Source: Chionoecetes opilio | Lineage: Eukaryota > Arthropoda > Malacostraca > Decapoda > Majidae | Length of the DNA stretch: 64,000 bases | Reading direction: 5' to 3' | Assembly: GCA_016584305.1 (NCBI GenBank) | Contig: JACEEZ010018289.1 | Span: 1 to 64,000, forward strand | Shown: positions 33,775 through 43,180 of the stretch, one piece after another | Numbering within the stretch: the first letter of the stretch is position 1 | Layout: each line of letters starts with the position of its first letter | Program-made: the position numbers and the translations under genes | The notes under the pieces: model-generated | Told to the model about the DNA's origin: nothing | The model's input: only the letters and a program-made list of their open reading frames with translations | Database searches by the model: none

Positions 33775-34190
33775 CTTATGGGAGGCGGTAGCAGAGTGGT
33801 TAGCGTCAAGATATATGTCAAGCTCGAGCACGAGCTTGACAGACGCCTACAAAGTGATACTAAGCAGAAAAGGTCACAAGAAGAAGAAGTCTCCGAGTGG
33901 CGTTCTCGGTGATCCGAGTTCGACCCTTGATGAGGGCTGTAAAATCCATTCAAAATCTTTCTCTGCACTTTTGAGTGGCCTAAGAACACCCACACGCCGC
34001 CCATTAACTCTACCTTCGATTGCGAGTGCATCGGAGGACACAGGGGGCGGCATGAGCCTCTAATCACAGGCGTCACTATAGAAATTCTGTCTGCGCCACC
34101 ACGGTCAAAGGCCAACCATTACAGCCCTCAAGTTAACCTCCAGGGCCTACCATCCCACTCCTGGAGGTCACTGTCTAACGGTGCTGTAGG
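33775..34190 (+). repeat. SINE family A inside composite copy 2
   Basis: Plus-sense head GGCGGTAGCAGAGTGGTTAG (A box), B box CGAGTTCGACC at about 33917-33927, then the body to the CTGTAGGCACACA tail. It carries the same 93-bp insertion between the boxes as copy 1. Confidence 0.75.
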
Positions 34191-34337
34191 CACACACACA
34201 CACACACCCAAAAAAAAAAAAAAAAACGCGAAATTCGGGGATATAATGCGCGAAAGTCGGGATGGTAAGAATTTAGGACTCAGCGCGAAACTCGAGGATC
34301 GCGAAAGTCGCATAGCGTGAAACTCGGGAGGGTAGTG

Positions 34338-34557
34338 TATCCAGAACACGAAAGTATTAACCCCGGCAAAAGGAGCCCAGTTCTGCAGAAGGATTACCTC
34401 AATGAAATGATTTTTTTTTTTACCAAACAAGTAGCATCATATTGTTAAATTGCAGTAATGTATATCTATAAGAAAATAGCCTTGTTAGAAAATTTGTGTG
34501 ACGCAGAGAAACCCAAATTGGTTATTGTAAAAGAGAACTGGGCTCCCTCTGCCGGCC
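34338..34557. other. Unassigned
   Basis: AT-rich spacer between two MITEs; nothing recognised. Confidence 0.4.
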
Positions 34558-34561
34558 TTAA

Positions 34562-35466
34562 AGTAATCGTCCAGACCCATTTTTTCTTTGCATAATTATG
34601 TAGAATGTTCATTCAAAATACCTAATCCACAAAAAATTATTCATTTTCACACCTTATTTCTCTAAAAACATTACTTTTGTAAAAAGCGCGGGAAAAACAA
34701 CAGCCACATTCCAGCCGTGGCGCGAAACTTGCTGGCGACGTCACACGAGTGAGCCTCCCAGCCCCGCCCGACACAGACACACGGAGACTCTGAGAAAAAT
34801 GTAGTACTTGGGGAATTTTGGGTGCTTCTGGTATATTTTTTGTGCGACACGGCACATACTTGCATCCTGCATGGGCACGGCAAGAAAGCCGTGCCATTCC
34901 CGAGAGCTTAGCACCCATTCACAACCCACACGGCGACGATATATGTGTGCAGACCTTTGGAGCGACGGGGAGCGGCTGGTAGTAGCCAGGGTACTACAGT
35001 CCTCTCATCTCGGAGGCCTTGCTACTACCCGCCGCTCCCCGCCGCTGCACACATCTGCACACATATATCGTCGCCCCACAGTTTGCAAATGGGTGCTAAG
35101 CTCTCGGTAAAGGCACAGCCCCCACGCTGCACCCACACAGGATGCAAGTACATGCCACATTGCACAAAAAATATATCAGAAACACCCAAAATTCCCCAAG
35201 TACTACATTTTTCTCAGATTCTCCGCGCATATGTATCAGGCGGTGCTGGGAGGCTCCCTGTTGTGACGTCGCCGACCCATGGTGCGTCGTCTGCTGATAA
35301 ACAGTTGTGTTTTGAGAGCACGGGGAATTTACAGATTTTGAATGCGGATCATTTTAAAAACGGGTGACTGGATGCAAAATGGGACAACATATTGTTGATA
35401 AACTCTATCATGGCTATATTTTGACTGCATTAAATCAGGAATGATGAAATGGTCTGGACGATTACT
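34562..35466. mobile_element. TTAA-flanked foldback element
   Basis: TTAA at 34558-34561 and 35467-35470 flank inverted ends AGTAATCGTCCAGACC. Most of the element folds on itself. For example GTAGTACTTGGGGAATTTTG (34802) pairs with its complement ending near 35207, and GACGATATATGTGTGCAGA pairs with the stretch near 35053-35075, centre near 35010. The TTAA target suggests a piggyBac- or Kolobok-type source. A partial copy is at 20690-20900. Confidence 0.75.
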
Positions 35467-35470
35467 TTAA

Positions 35471-35875
35471 TACTCACGTTATCTGTGTAATTTCTGCTCC
35501 AGCATGTAGTGGGGATCCTATTCACTTCCGCAAACCAAAAATAAAACACTTACTTTTATAAAGTGATGGCTGGGTTAGGGTTTAGATTTCATTAGGTTCG
35601 GTTTATGTCAGGCTAGGTCTTGGTTAGGTTTGGATTAGGTTTTGTTAGGTTGAATAGTTATAATGGATGAGAACTGCGCGGTCACTATCGCCGTTATCAT
35701 TTAGGTTTTCTATATATTTTTTTGCACAGTATACAATGCAGTATTAATCCACTTCCGCGTAAACTTGAATACATATTGGAGAAATTATATAGTTGTCTAA
35801 AAGTACATACAGACACATCCTCCACGTCTGGAGTCCCCCCACCCATTAGGAGGTTAGGTTAAGGTTCCGTTAGAT
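35471..35875. other. Repeat debris without genes
   Basis: Contains TTAGG-like tracts (35570-35650), the inverted GAACTGCGCGGTC block (35670) and a short family R edge. Nothing else recognised. Confidence 0.4.
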
Positions 35876-36142
35876 CAGGGGCGGGCAAACTCCGGCCCGT
35901 GAAGACCTAGTGTCCCGCCCGCCAGCCAGCTCGGCATTAAAATCGCAATCCGGCCCGTGAAGGCCCAGGCAAAAAAAATATATTTATTCTGCCGCACAGA
36001 CAGCATCTGCCGGACATTGAACCATGACATTGACATGGAGATGATAGGACATTGAATCACTACTTCATGGCAAGCACCACCACCAGTCCCACTGATTTGC
36101 ATTTTTTAACAATAATATCAATAAAGAGTTTGCCCGCCTCTG
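35876..36142. mobile_element. hAT-type MITE (CAGGGGCGGGCAAAC)
   Basis: CAGGGGCGGGCAAACTC and GAGTTTGCCCGCCTCTG are inverted ends (one mismatch), 267 bp, no coding. The CAGGG start fits hAT. An 8-bp duplication is not seen; the right flank is occupied by a SINE tail, which may have inserted at the border. Confidence 0.7.
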
Positions 36143-36450
36143 GTAAAGGTAAAGATGGTGGCATACGCTATGCTACGCGTGGCCTCGGTCGCATTTGCCC
36201 TTGAGCCTGTGGTGGGTGACAACCCGCTACCCCGGGACACAGGGTTACCGTGACATCTGGGTTACCACAGTTACCTTCCCCAGATTTCCCGAGGTTATTT
36301 ATCCATTTATCATTTTACCCATTTATCAACCCCAATAGAGAGGATGAACAGCTGGTTGGTCTGGCCACTGACTTGCCCTGGCCCGGATTCGAACCAGGGC
36401 CCGCAGATTTGTAGCTAAGCGTGCTAGCCACTACACCACGTAGGCGACAC
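36143..36450 (-). repeat. tRNA-derived SINE family B, copy 1
   Basis: On the minus strand the head reads GTGGTGTAGTGGCTAGCACG (A box) and CCTGGTTCGAATCCGGGCC (B box). The body follows with GATGAACAGCTGG-type sequence, and the tail repeats TTTACC. Other copies: 59884-60171 and 61175-61475. Confidence 0.8.
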
Positions 36451-36479
36451 CCCTGGGTTTAGGTTGATAATCTCACCGG

Positions 36480-36728
36480 GGGTCGAGGGGGGCGGAGCCT
36501 CCCCGTTAGGAGGTTCGGTTAGGTTAGGGTAATAATCCTCCCGACAGGGTGGGGCAGAACGGACCACCCGGCGGCTGGCGGGCAGGCTGGGGAATGCGGG
36601 GCAGGGCGGGGCACACTTGTTTTTCTTACAATTTCGCAGCTTCCCTGTTTTCTGAGACACAGACTATTTTTTTCTAGCCAAGATTTTGTGATTTTTCTGA
36701 TGGAGATACACTAGACTAGTCTTTGCCT
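36480..36728 (-). repeat. Family R fragment
   Basis: Contains TTAGGTTAGGGTAATAATCC and the GC-rich GGCGGGCAGGCTGGGGAATG stretch. It corresponds inverted to 9890-10110. Confidence 0.5.
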
Positions 36729-36848
36729 TGCCGAGTTATACAATGCTGAGTTATACAATTCGGAGTTATACAATGCCGAGTTATGCAATGCCGAGTTATA
36801 CAATGCCGAGTTATACAATGCCGAGTTATACAATGCCGAGTTATAAGG
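36729..36848. repeat. Tandem 15-mer array, eight units
   Basis: Eight units of TGCCGAGTTATACAA with few substitutions, ending TTATAAGGGTTTTAGTGTA. The unit equals the subterminal motif of the family D element at 40920-42718 (ATAACTCGGCA), so this looks like an amplified transposon end. Confidence 0.85.
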
Positions 36849-37392
36849 GTTTTAGTGTACATTGTTATCCATGGATACGCCGACCCTAGGATTTGGTGAT
36901 GGAAAAAAACAGCTTTATAAAGGGTTTCTCTTTGAATGAATACACTCGAACCTCGATTTAATGGACTTTGGATATAACGGACTCCATCTGCTACTGGATT
37001 GGTAGGACCAATCTATTGGGTCTAAGATTGGTCTAAGTCAGAGAAATGGTCCCCCGCCCCCGCCACCGCCCAACAGAAAACAAAAACATGCTTATTGCCA
37101 GTTCCTTGTACATGAGATGAAAAAAAAAAAGTTAAAAAATGATGGGGATGTTTTGAGAATTAAGTTTGTTGTTCATTTTGATGTTGGTTTGCACTAAAAC
37201 ATTATCATGTTTTTGCTCATTTTTTATATATATTTTTTAACGTCTTTAATATTCATCAGTGTCATTTGTACAGCTTCTCTTCCTGCTTCATTTTCGTGTT
37301 GATTAGTACCGTTATTGTCATTATTATCATTATCATTCACTATTATTATTATTGTTACTCCTGATGTCGCATCAGTTGTCAGGTTCATCTCC
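36849..37392. other. AT-rich spacer with a CAGTAAA-type element edge
   Basis: ACACTCGAACCTCGATTTAATGG with GATATAACGG at 36945-36985 looks like one end of a Tigger-like element. The rest is AT-rich with ATT repeats (37310-37355). No gene. Confidence 0.4.
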
Positions 37393-37400
37393 ACCTAGAC

Positions 37401-37762
37401 CAGGAGTGGGGAACCATTTTACTACCAAGGGCCATTTGGATATTCATGACATAATTCGCGAGCCATACAAAACTATCAACTTAAATATCAGCCTGCTTTT
37501 TTGGCCGACGAGAACCATACGTGAATTATACGTTTCTGTCCTGTCATCTATGTGTCCTATCCGTCCAGTAATGGACGTGCTTGTCCCTTAAAATTTACTT
37601 TATAAGTATTATGCATGCACTTAATAACAATTTATGTTGGTATGAAAAAAGCCTCCTAGATTTATTGGATTTTGAGTCTCGTCTGTGGTTGCCTTGGCAG
37701 GGCCTGACCAAATGGTTTTGCGGGCCTTATACGGCCCGCGGGCCGGACGTTCCCCACCCCTG
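37401..37762. mobile_element. hAT-type MITE with perfect 8-bp target duplication
   Basis: Inverted ends CAGGAGTGGGGAAC and GTTCCCCACCCCTG; the 8-bp duplication ACCTAGAC is at 37393-37400 and 37763-37770. 362 bp, no transposase. Confidence 0.9.
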
Positions 37763-38004
37763 ACCTAGACCTTCTACAGCAGCATCAGGCCTTTAGATAG
37801 ACTGTAGAGTGTAGAGGGAAGGTGGTGTATGTTCGCCTCAGCCTTGAAACTGCCCGTGTTTGTGACTTTCACTTTATGTAGATACAGAACCATGTGTTGT
37901 TTTGATGTGTGAGGACTAGAGAAAGGATTAGGAGAGTACTTTCTTGTGTCTGTCTCCACACGGTCCTCATGATTTGCGACAATTGAACACCTGAAGAGAG
38001 TGAG

Positions 38005-38145
38005 ATGACAAGGAGGATATGTGATAGTGGAATAGAAGCTGCAAGTGTGAGAGGACGACCCCGTGTTCATTGGGAAGATAGAGTGCTGGAGTATGCGAGT
38101 GAGAGAAGAGATGTAAGAGTGCTGTGCATGGACAGGTGTAAATGA
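38005..38145 (+). pseudogene. C-terminal scrap of a non-LTR retrotransposon
   Basis: The frame reads MTRRICDSGIEAASVRGRPR, then VHWEDRVLEYASERRD, ending at TGA 38143. The RGRP..W.DRV motif is the usual last part of RTE-like ORF2 proteins. The rest is missing. Confidence 0.6.
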
Positions 38146-38300
38146 TGACACTTCTGCCGTGGCCACCCCCTTGAGGGAGTACCGTATTGTACGGCTTATA
38201 AGACGCACTTTTTCCCCTAAAATATACCCTGAAAAATACGGTACCAAGGAACAGGCATCAGTGTAGCCCAGACTAGAAAAACTAAGCTAAAATGGGAACT

Positions 38301-38706
38301 ACAGTAAACCCTCACTTTAACAAACTAATTTGGGGGAAGGGAGTGACGTTATATCCGAAAGTCCGTTATATCCGTGGGATCCGAACTTTTCGCATATAAC
38401 AAACTTGGTTCATTATATGAGGTGTAAGTTAACTATTTCCGACCATTTCTGTGTTAGGCAACGTGGTGAGGCATGGAAGGACGTGAGAGGAGGTGTTTAC
38501 AATCGGGCAGACAAAGCTAGACTGATCGGCGCTCAGCCGCTCACCGCTCGCTGGGCTTTGTTTTAACAGCTACCAACCGACCTGTGTGTACATGTGCGGC
38601 CGGTCCACCACTGAACCAAACCCCACATTTACCAAACTTATTCCCTAAATCCACGCATATGTCAAACTGGGAGAAAAAGTTCGTTATAGCCGAAATTCGT
38701 TATATA
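38301..38706. mobile_element. CAGTAAACCCTCACTTTAAC-type element fragment
   Basis: The left end CAGTAAACCCTC is followed by CGTTATATCCG iterons. The interior (GGCAACGTGGTGAGGCA, ACATGTGCGGCCGGTCCACC) recurs at 47430-47600 and inverted at 29040-29090. The right part has GTTCGTTATAGCCGAAATTC. It is cut by a Tc1 fragment at 38707. Confidence 0.55.
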
Positions 38707-38975
38707 CAGTGGAAGACAGAGAAGTTGGCGGTGTACTGCGACCGCCAACATGTTTACCCGCGTTCCTAAGAAAATACCAATTCATTTCCCATTTATAACA
38801 CCCCAAAATGATATTGTAACTTACCCCTGCTAGTATTTTGTTGTGTTCCCTTTCTTTTTGATGACTGCCTGCAATCTACGTGGAAAGGAGTCCACTATGT
38901 TCTGCAAAATTTCAGGTTTCAAATTTTTCCACACGGAGGACAAGGCGGCCTTAAACTTGGGTACTGTACTATAGT
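38707..38975 (-). mobile_element. Tc1/mariner element, one end and transposase C-terminus
   Basis: The end CAGTGGAAGACAGAGAAGTT is preceded by TA, as for Tc1-like TIRs. Transposase C-terminal codons lie on the minus strand (38829-38970). The other end is missing. Confidence 0.7.
38829..38970 (-). pseudogene. Tc1-like transposase C-terminus
   Basis: It reads VWKNLKPEILQNIVDSFPRR then LQAVIKKKGNTTKY and a stop. This is the hallmark Tc1 C-terminus (helix with MPRR-like box, then K.KG..TKY). The DDE catalytic part is absent. Confidence 0.75.
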
Positions 38976-39058
38976 CTATTCACTTAAGCTAGATTCCTGG
39001 GCTGGGAACTGCTCGTTGCCTAGCCGAGTTTGTAAGGACGTCGCTGATTGGCTGATAG

Positions 39059-40346
39059 ACTCGGGCTGGGTGGCGATGGTGGTGGTACTTGCCTCGCCGC
39101 AACCCAAAACCCTTGCGTTGCCTCAGAAAAATATTCATATTTCTTGGCTTTACTCATCTCTTACACAAGATAGGCCTATTTTGTTTGCAGCAGTGAATCA
39201 GGCAGTGATTGTTCAACAACAACACGCCATTTATAACTCAATAGGGTAAAAAATAAAGTCATGACTGACTATCACAGGAGTAGACGGACTTTTAGGTTTT
39301 CAGTGCATTGAAATGTTGTACTCCTACCCGATATTACCAAGCTACCAGATGATATTTATGAAAGCTGAGCCTACCATCGTGTTCATAATACATTGCTGCA
39401 TATCATGAGCATAACAAAATTACACTAAGACTACAGTAATATTAAGATAATTGAAGGAATGTAAAAGAGTGTATAAACATTCTTTCTTGCTTATTTTGCT
39501 TCAACTCGATGTAACTCCATCAGTTTTGGTTGCATTCAATTTTCAAGCACTGCTTCAAAATCCTTATACTTTTCCGCTTCCTGTGGTATGTAGCACGTAC
39601 CAATAAGGAAAAGAGTAGGTGGTCAAAATGGCTAAGAAAGTTAAACTGTTTCAAACTGACACAGTGATGGGTGAGCATTGCTCCCTCCCAATTGTACAGT
39701 AGAGACTTCTCGGGAGAGCTATCAGAGGCTCCACCCGTCACGGCACCAGTTTGAAACAGTTTAACTTTCTTAGCCATTTTGACCACCTACTCTTTTCCTT
39801 ATTGGTACGTGCTACATACCACAGGAAGCGGAAAAGTATAAGGATTTTGAAGCAGTGCTTGAAAATTGAATGCAACCAAAACTGATGGAGTTACATCGAG
39901 TTGAAGCAAAATAAGCAAGAAAGAATGTTTATACACTCTTTTACATTCCTTCAATTATCTTAATATTACTGTAGTCTTAGTGTAATTTTGTTATGCTCAT
40001 GATATGCAGCAATGTATTATGAACACGATGGTAGGCTCAGCTTTCATAAATATCATCTGGTAGCTTGGTAATATCGGGTAGGAGTACAACATTTCAATGC
40101 ACTGAAAACCTAAAAGTCCGTCTTCTCCTGTGATAGTCAGTCATGACTTTATTTTTTACCCTATTGAGTTATAAATGGCGTGTTGTTGTTGAACAATCAC
40201 TGCCTGATTCACTGCTGCAAACAAAATAGGCCTATCTTGTGTAAGAGATGAGTAAAGCCAAGAAATATGAATATTTTTCTGAGGCAACGCAAGGGTTTTG
40301 GGTTGCGGCAAGGCAAGTACCACCACCATCGCCACCCAGCCCGAGT
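39059..40346. repeat. Near-perfect palindrome, 600-bp arms, 88-bp spacer
   Basis: 39059-39658 is the reverse complement of 39747-40346 with only a few mismatches (for example C/T at about 39094, T/A at about 39283). The spacer 39659-39746 is unique. The arms have no recognised coding sequence; a short ORF across each arm is mirrored. Such arms would extrude or form a long hairpin RNA. Confidence 0.9.
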
Positions 40347-40348
40347 GT

Positions 40349-40505
40349 TGTTAGGCTGTTATTTTCTTTTTTTCTTTTCATGAGTAGAGCTTGTAGGTCG
40401 TTTGCCTGTACGTTAAGTTTGGGATTGATCTCAACTTAACGTACAGGCAAACGACCTACAAGCTCTACCCAGCATGAAAAGAAAAAAAGCAAATAACAGC
40501 CTACT
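40349..40505. repeat. Second palindrome, about 75-bp arms
   Basis: GTTAGGCTGTTATTTTC is matched by GCAAATAACAGCC. The inner arms CGTACGTTAAGTT type (GGTCGTTTGCCTGTACG) surround GGGATTGATCTC. It directly adjoins the big palindrome. Confidence 0.85.
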
Positions 40506-40626
40506 CACAGAAAAGCCAAGCGAAGACCAAACAACCAATCAGCATCACCCACTCAAGAAGACGAGAAGCAAAAGCTATCTACCAATCACCGGTGCCGCTA
40601 ATAGGCTGCGTGGCAGGCAGACCGGC

Positions 40627-40634
40627 TATAAATA
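40627..40634 (+). promoter_or_regulatory. TATA box of a putative Penelope-like element
   Basis: GGCTATAAATAGCGC is an excellent TATA box. It lies 68 bp upstream of the hammerhead-like motif and 117 bp upstream of the ATG at 40744. Confidence 0.5.
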
Positions 40635-40694
40635 GCGCTTCACCTCGCATCTTAATCATGCTTACCTCAACTCCTGAGGAGAAAACATCTTCCA

Positions 40695-40742
40695 CATGCT
40701 GCTGAAGAAGGGTTCTTAGACCCGAAATCGCGATACAGCAAA
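40695..40742 (+). ncRNA. Hammerhead-ribozyme-like motif
   Basis: Core boxes are in order. Stem I 5' strand TGCTG (40697-40701), CTGAAGA (40702-40708), stem II GGGT/ACCC (40710-40713 and 40720-40723), GAAA (40724-40727), a tiny palindromic stem III ATC-GC-GAT (40727-40734), cleavage-type ATA (40733-40735), and stem I 3' strand CAGCA (40736-40740). One unpaired A (40709) before stem II departs from the canonical form. Hammerheads with tiny stem III are known from Penelope-like retroelements. Confidence 0.55.
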
Positions 40743-40743
40743 C

Positions 40744-40861
40744 ATGACAAGCTACGGCGAAGTCATAAAAGTGATTACAAAAGAGAATAAGACACTGTTA
40801 AGACAAAGAGAAAATATCTTTAAGAAGATAATAAACGCTGAACTAGCTATCACTTTTAACG

Positions 40862-40863
<2 letters not shown>
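40744..40863 (+). pseudogene. Truncated ORF start, possibly Penelope-like pol
   Basis: It starts at an ATG right behind the hammerhead-like motif. It encodes a basic, helix-prone stretch (MTSYGEVIKVITKENKTLL, then RQRENIFKKIINAEL). It is cut off after 40 codons by a (TA)n tract and a DNA transposon. No RT or GIY-YIG domain remains, so the family call depends on the ribozyme and position. Confidence 0.35.

Positions 40864-40919
<56 letters not shown>
40864..40919. repeat. (TA)n microsatellite
   Basis: About 27 TA units adjoining the TA target of the next element, a likely expansion of the target dinucleotide. Confidence 0.95.
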
Positions 40920-40922
<3 letters not shown>

Positions 40923-41051
40923 TAAAAGCCTTATAACTCGGCACTGTATAACTCGGAATTTAATATAACTCTGCATGGCAAAGGCAAAGTTTTTTTTTTT
41001 TAGTTTTTTTTTTTATATAATTATTTTTATTATTATTATTTAATTTTTTTA

Positions 41052-41708
41052 CACACCTATGCCTATAGCGCGTGTAGGCAGTGAGCTACAGGGGTGGGAT
41101 GGTAGGCCCTGGAGGCTCACTCGAGGGCTGTGATGGTTGGCCCTCGCCCGTGGTGGCGCAGGCAGGATTGTTATAGTGACGCCCAGGGCCGGATCAAGAG
41201 CTGTGGGGGCTCAGCTTTTGTGGGGGCCCTATATTCGCACGAAAATTAAGCACTTTTGTGGGTATTTTGAGGCCTATGTTTGGCAAAGAACTGTTAATGC
41301 ATAGACTGGTATTCAGAGATAAAGGATGAAACAGAGACAGACAAATATGTTTTGGTTTTGTAACTTGCCAATGTTTTTAATATTACTGCTTAAAGCTAAT
41401 ATACATATGGTGGGGGCCCTTTTGGTGGGGGCCCTTTTGGTGGGGGCCCTGGGGCAAGAGCCCCGGTAGCCCCCCCCTTAATCCGGCCCTGGACTGACGC
41501 CTGTGATTAGAGGCTCATGCCGCCCCCTATGTCCTCCCATGCACTCACAGTCGAAGGTGGAGTTAATGGACAGGGCATGTGGGTGTTCTTAGGCCACTCG
41601 ACGGTGCAGAAAGATTTCAAGTGGATTTATGGGTCTCACTCGGGATCGAACTCAGGTCTTCGAGAACGCCACTCGGTGACGCTAACCACTTTGCTACCGA
41701 GGCCCTAA
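41052..41708 (-). repeat. SINE family A copy, split by a hAT MITE
   Basis: Tail CCTATAGCGCGTGTAGGCAG at the left; at the right the head is the complement of GGTAGCAAAGTGGTTAGCGT with the B box as TCGAACTCAGG. The SINE is interrupted at AGTGACGCC by 41184-41491. Confidence 0.75.
41184..41491. mobile_element. hAT-type MITE (CAGGGCCGGAT) nested in the SINE
   Basis: Inverted ends CAGGGCCGGATCAAG and TTAATCCGGCCCTG. The SINE sequence around GTGACGCC is duplicated on the other side as CTGACGCC (one mismatch, two extra bases), consistent with an 8-bp target. Contains a tandem TTTTGGTGGGGGCCC unit. Confidence 0.75.
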
Positions 41709-41872
41709 ACTGCATCTCATGGTTTTCACTCGGCATATCATGCCCTCACAACCTCTTGTGTGAACATGTAAACAGAAAGTCGGCAAAAAATAATGTATCG
41801 GCATATTGATGTTATAACTGCATCTCTTCGCTTACACTCGGCTTATCGTCAGTCGCACAAAGTCGTATTTTT

Positions 41873-41958
41873 GTCCTTTTGATCTTTTCCTGCAGGCTCA
41901 GGCTCTTCAATTTCATTCCCTTCCTGCTGGAGACACCCTTGCGTGATGGAGCTGACAT
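41873..41958 (-). pseudogene. Tigger-like transposase N-terminus, inverted remnant
   Basis: It encodes MSAPSRKGVSSRKGMKLKSL and the following LSLQEKI, then diverges. It is nearly the same as the plus-strand remnant at 42377, so this end of the transposase gene is present twice in opposite orientation. Confidence 0.6.
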
Positions 41959-42376
41959 CTTGAAATACAGTACTGTATGATGTAATCCCAAAACACGTAA
42001 AATAGGTGGCAAAGTAAAGCAAAGGTTGGGAACGAGCATGTAGGCTGTCAGCTGAGCCGTGTTTATGTCGTCAAAGCACCGTCTTGGATACGAATTCCGT
42101 TTTTTGTTGAAATTGAAAAAGGATTGGTTTCTACTTCAAAAACACAACAAGCTTGGTAGGAGCCAAAATAATAATCAATGCAAAACATTGCAAACAATAT
42201 CACAAAGTAGTATAACATAAGTTCAGCAAGTGTTATTGGATTGGGATTCGTAATCCAAGACGGTGCTTGGACGACAAAAAAATGGCGCAGCCTACGCACT
42301 GGTTCCTGACCTTTGCTTTAATTTGCCACCTATTTTACGTGTTTTGGGATTACATCATACAGTACTGTATATCAAG

Positions 42377-42540
42377 ATGTCAGCTCCATCACGCAAGGGT
42401 GTCTCCAGCAGGAAGGGAATGAAATTGAAGAGCCTGAGGCCCTGAGCCTGCAGAAAAAGGTGAAAGTGCTGGCAAGGATGGATGCAGGTGCGTCCATGCA
42501 TGCTATTTGTGCTGAGTTTGATATCAAATCCAGCACATTC
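42377..42540 (+). pseudogene. Tigger-like transposase N-terminal HTH remnant
   Basis: ATG at 42377 gives MSAPSRKGVSSRKGMKLKSL. In the next frame, after a short indel, come LQKKVKVLARMDAGASMHAI and CAEFDIKSSTFHS, matching the CENP-B-type helix-turn-helix (LEEK..VL..ME.G.S...I...F.I..ST). This supports a pogo/Tigger origin. The DDE domain is absent. Confidence 0.65.
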
Positions 42541-42769
42541 CATTCTACCCATTCACTGGTAAGTGTAGTTTTTATGCTTTTTACAGTACTGTATTTACCC
42601 TTTTTTTTTTTTTTTTTTTTTTCCCCCATATCAGAGGAGGACATTGCATAACTCGGCACATTGAATAACTCGGCAAGGGCCAGAGCCCCTATCGTGCTGA
42701 GTTATAAGGCTTTTACTGTATATATATATGCACTCAGTATGAGCGCATACCTCCGGCCAAATATTTCAT

Positions 42770-42985
42770 CAATTGGTTGCCATGGCAACAGTTGTCAATA
42801 GATTTCATCCAAAATTAAATCAGTTCTTTCTTATACCAAATAGACTTGGTATACCGAGTTTGGTCCAAATCTATTCGTAACTTTTAGAGAAATCCTGTAC
42901 ACTAACAAACAGACAAGACAGACAGACAGATCGGGGTGAAAACATAACCCCCCTGACTTCGTTGGCGGAGGTAATTAGATCTAAT
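42770..42985 (+). repeat. 3' tail of an RTE-like LINE or SINE
   Basis: Contains TTGGTCCAAATCTATTCGTA, ACAGACAGACAGATCGGGGTGAAA and ends CGTTGGCGGAGGTAAT. A similar (ACAG)n plus GGCGGAGGTAAT tail is widespread in invertebrate RTE-type elements. No coding part is left. Confidence 0.45.
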
Positions 42986-42989
42986 TGGG

Positions 42990-43180
42990 GGGAGGCCTGG
43001 GTCGAATTATCCGAAAGTCCGAATTATCCGATGGTTACTTAACCCCCCCCCCCCACACACACAATAAGAACTCACTTAAACATGCCAAAACAGCACAGAT
43101 TGTAGTACTTGTACTCACCAAAACATGGCTAATACTGAAGTCTAGAAAGCGTATACTGTAACTGAGCACTCAGGTGTCAC
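42990..43180. mobile_element. GAATTATCCGAA-type element fragment
   Basis: GTCGAATTATCCGAAAGTCC with a repeat of GAATTATCCGA; the following ACATGCCAAAACAGCACA corresponds inverted to 26900-26930. One end only. Confidence 0.45.

Larger units (their letters stand above)
40920..42718. mobile_element. Tigger/pogo-like element family D (CAGTAAAAGCC)
   Basis: CAGTAAAAGCCTTATAACTC at the left and GAGTTATAAGGCTTTTACTG at the right are perfect inverted ends, flanked by TA. ATAACTCGGCA iterons lie near both ends. Inside are a SINE-A with a nested hAT MITE, and two inverted remnants of the transposase N-terminus. A deletion derivative rather than an autonomous copy. Confidence 0.85.
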
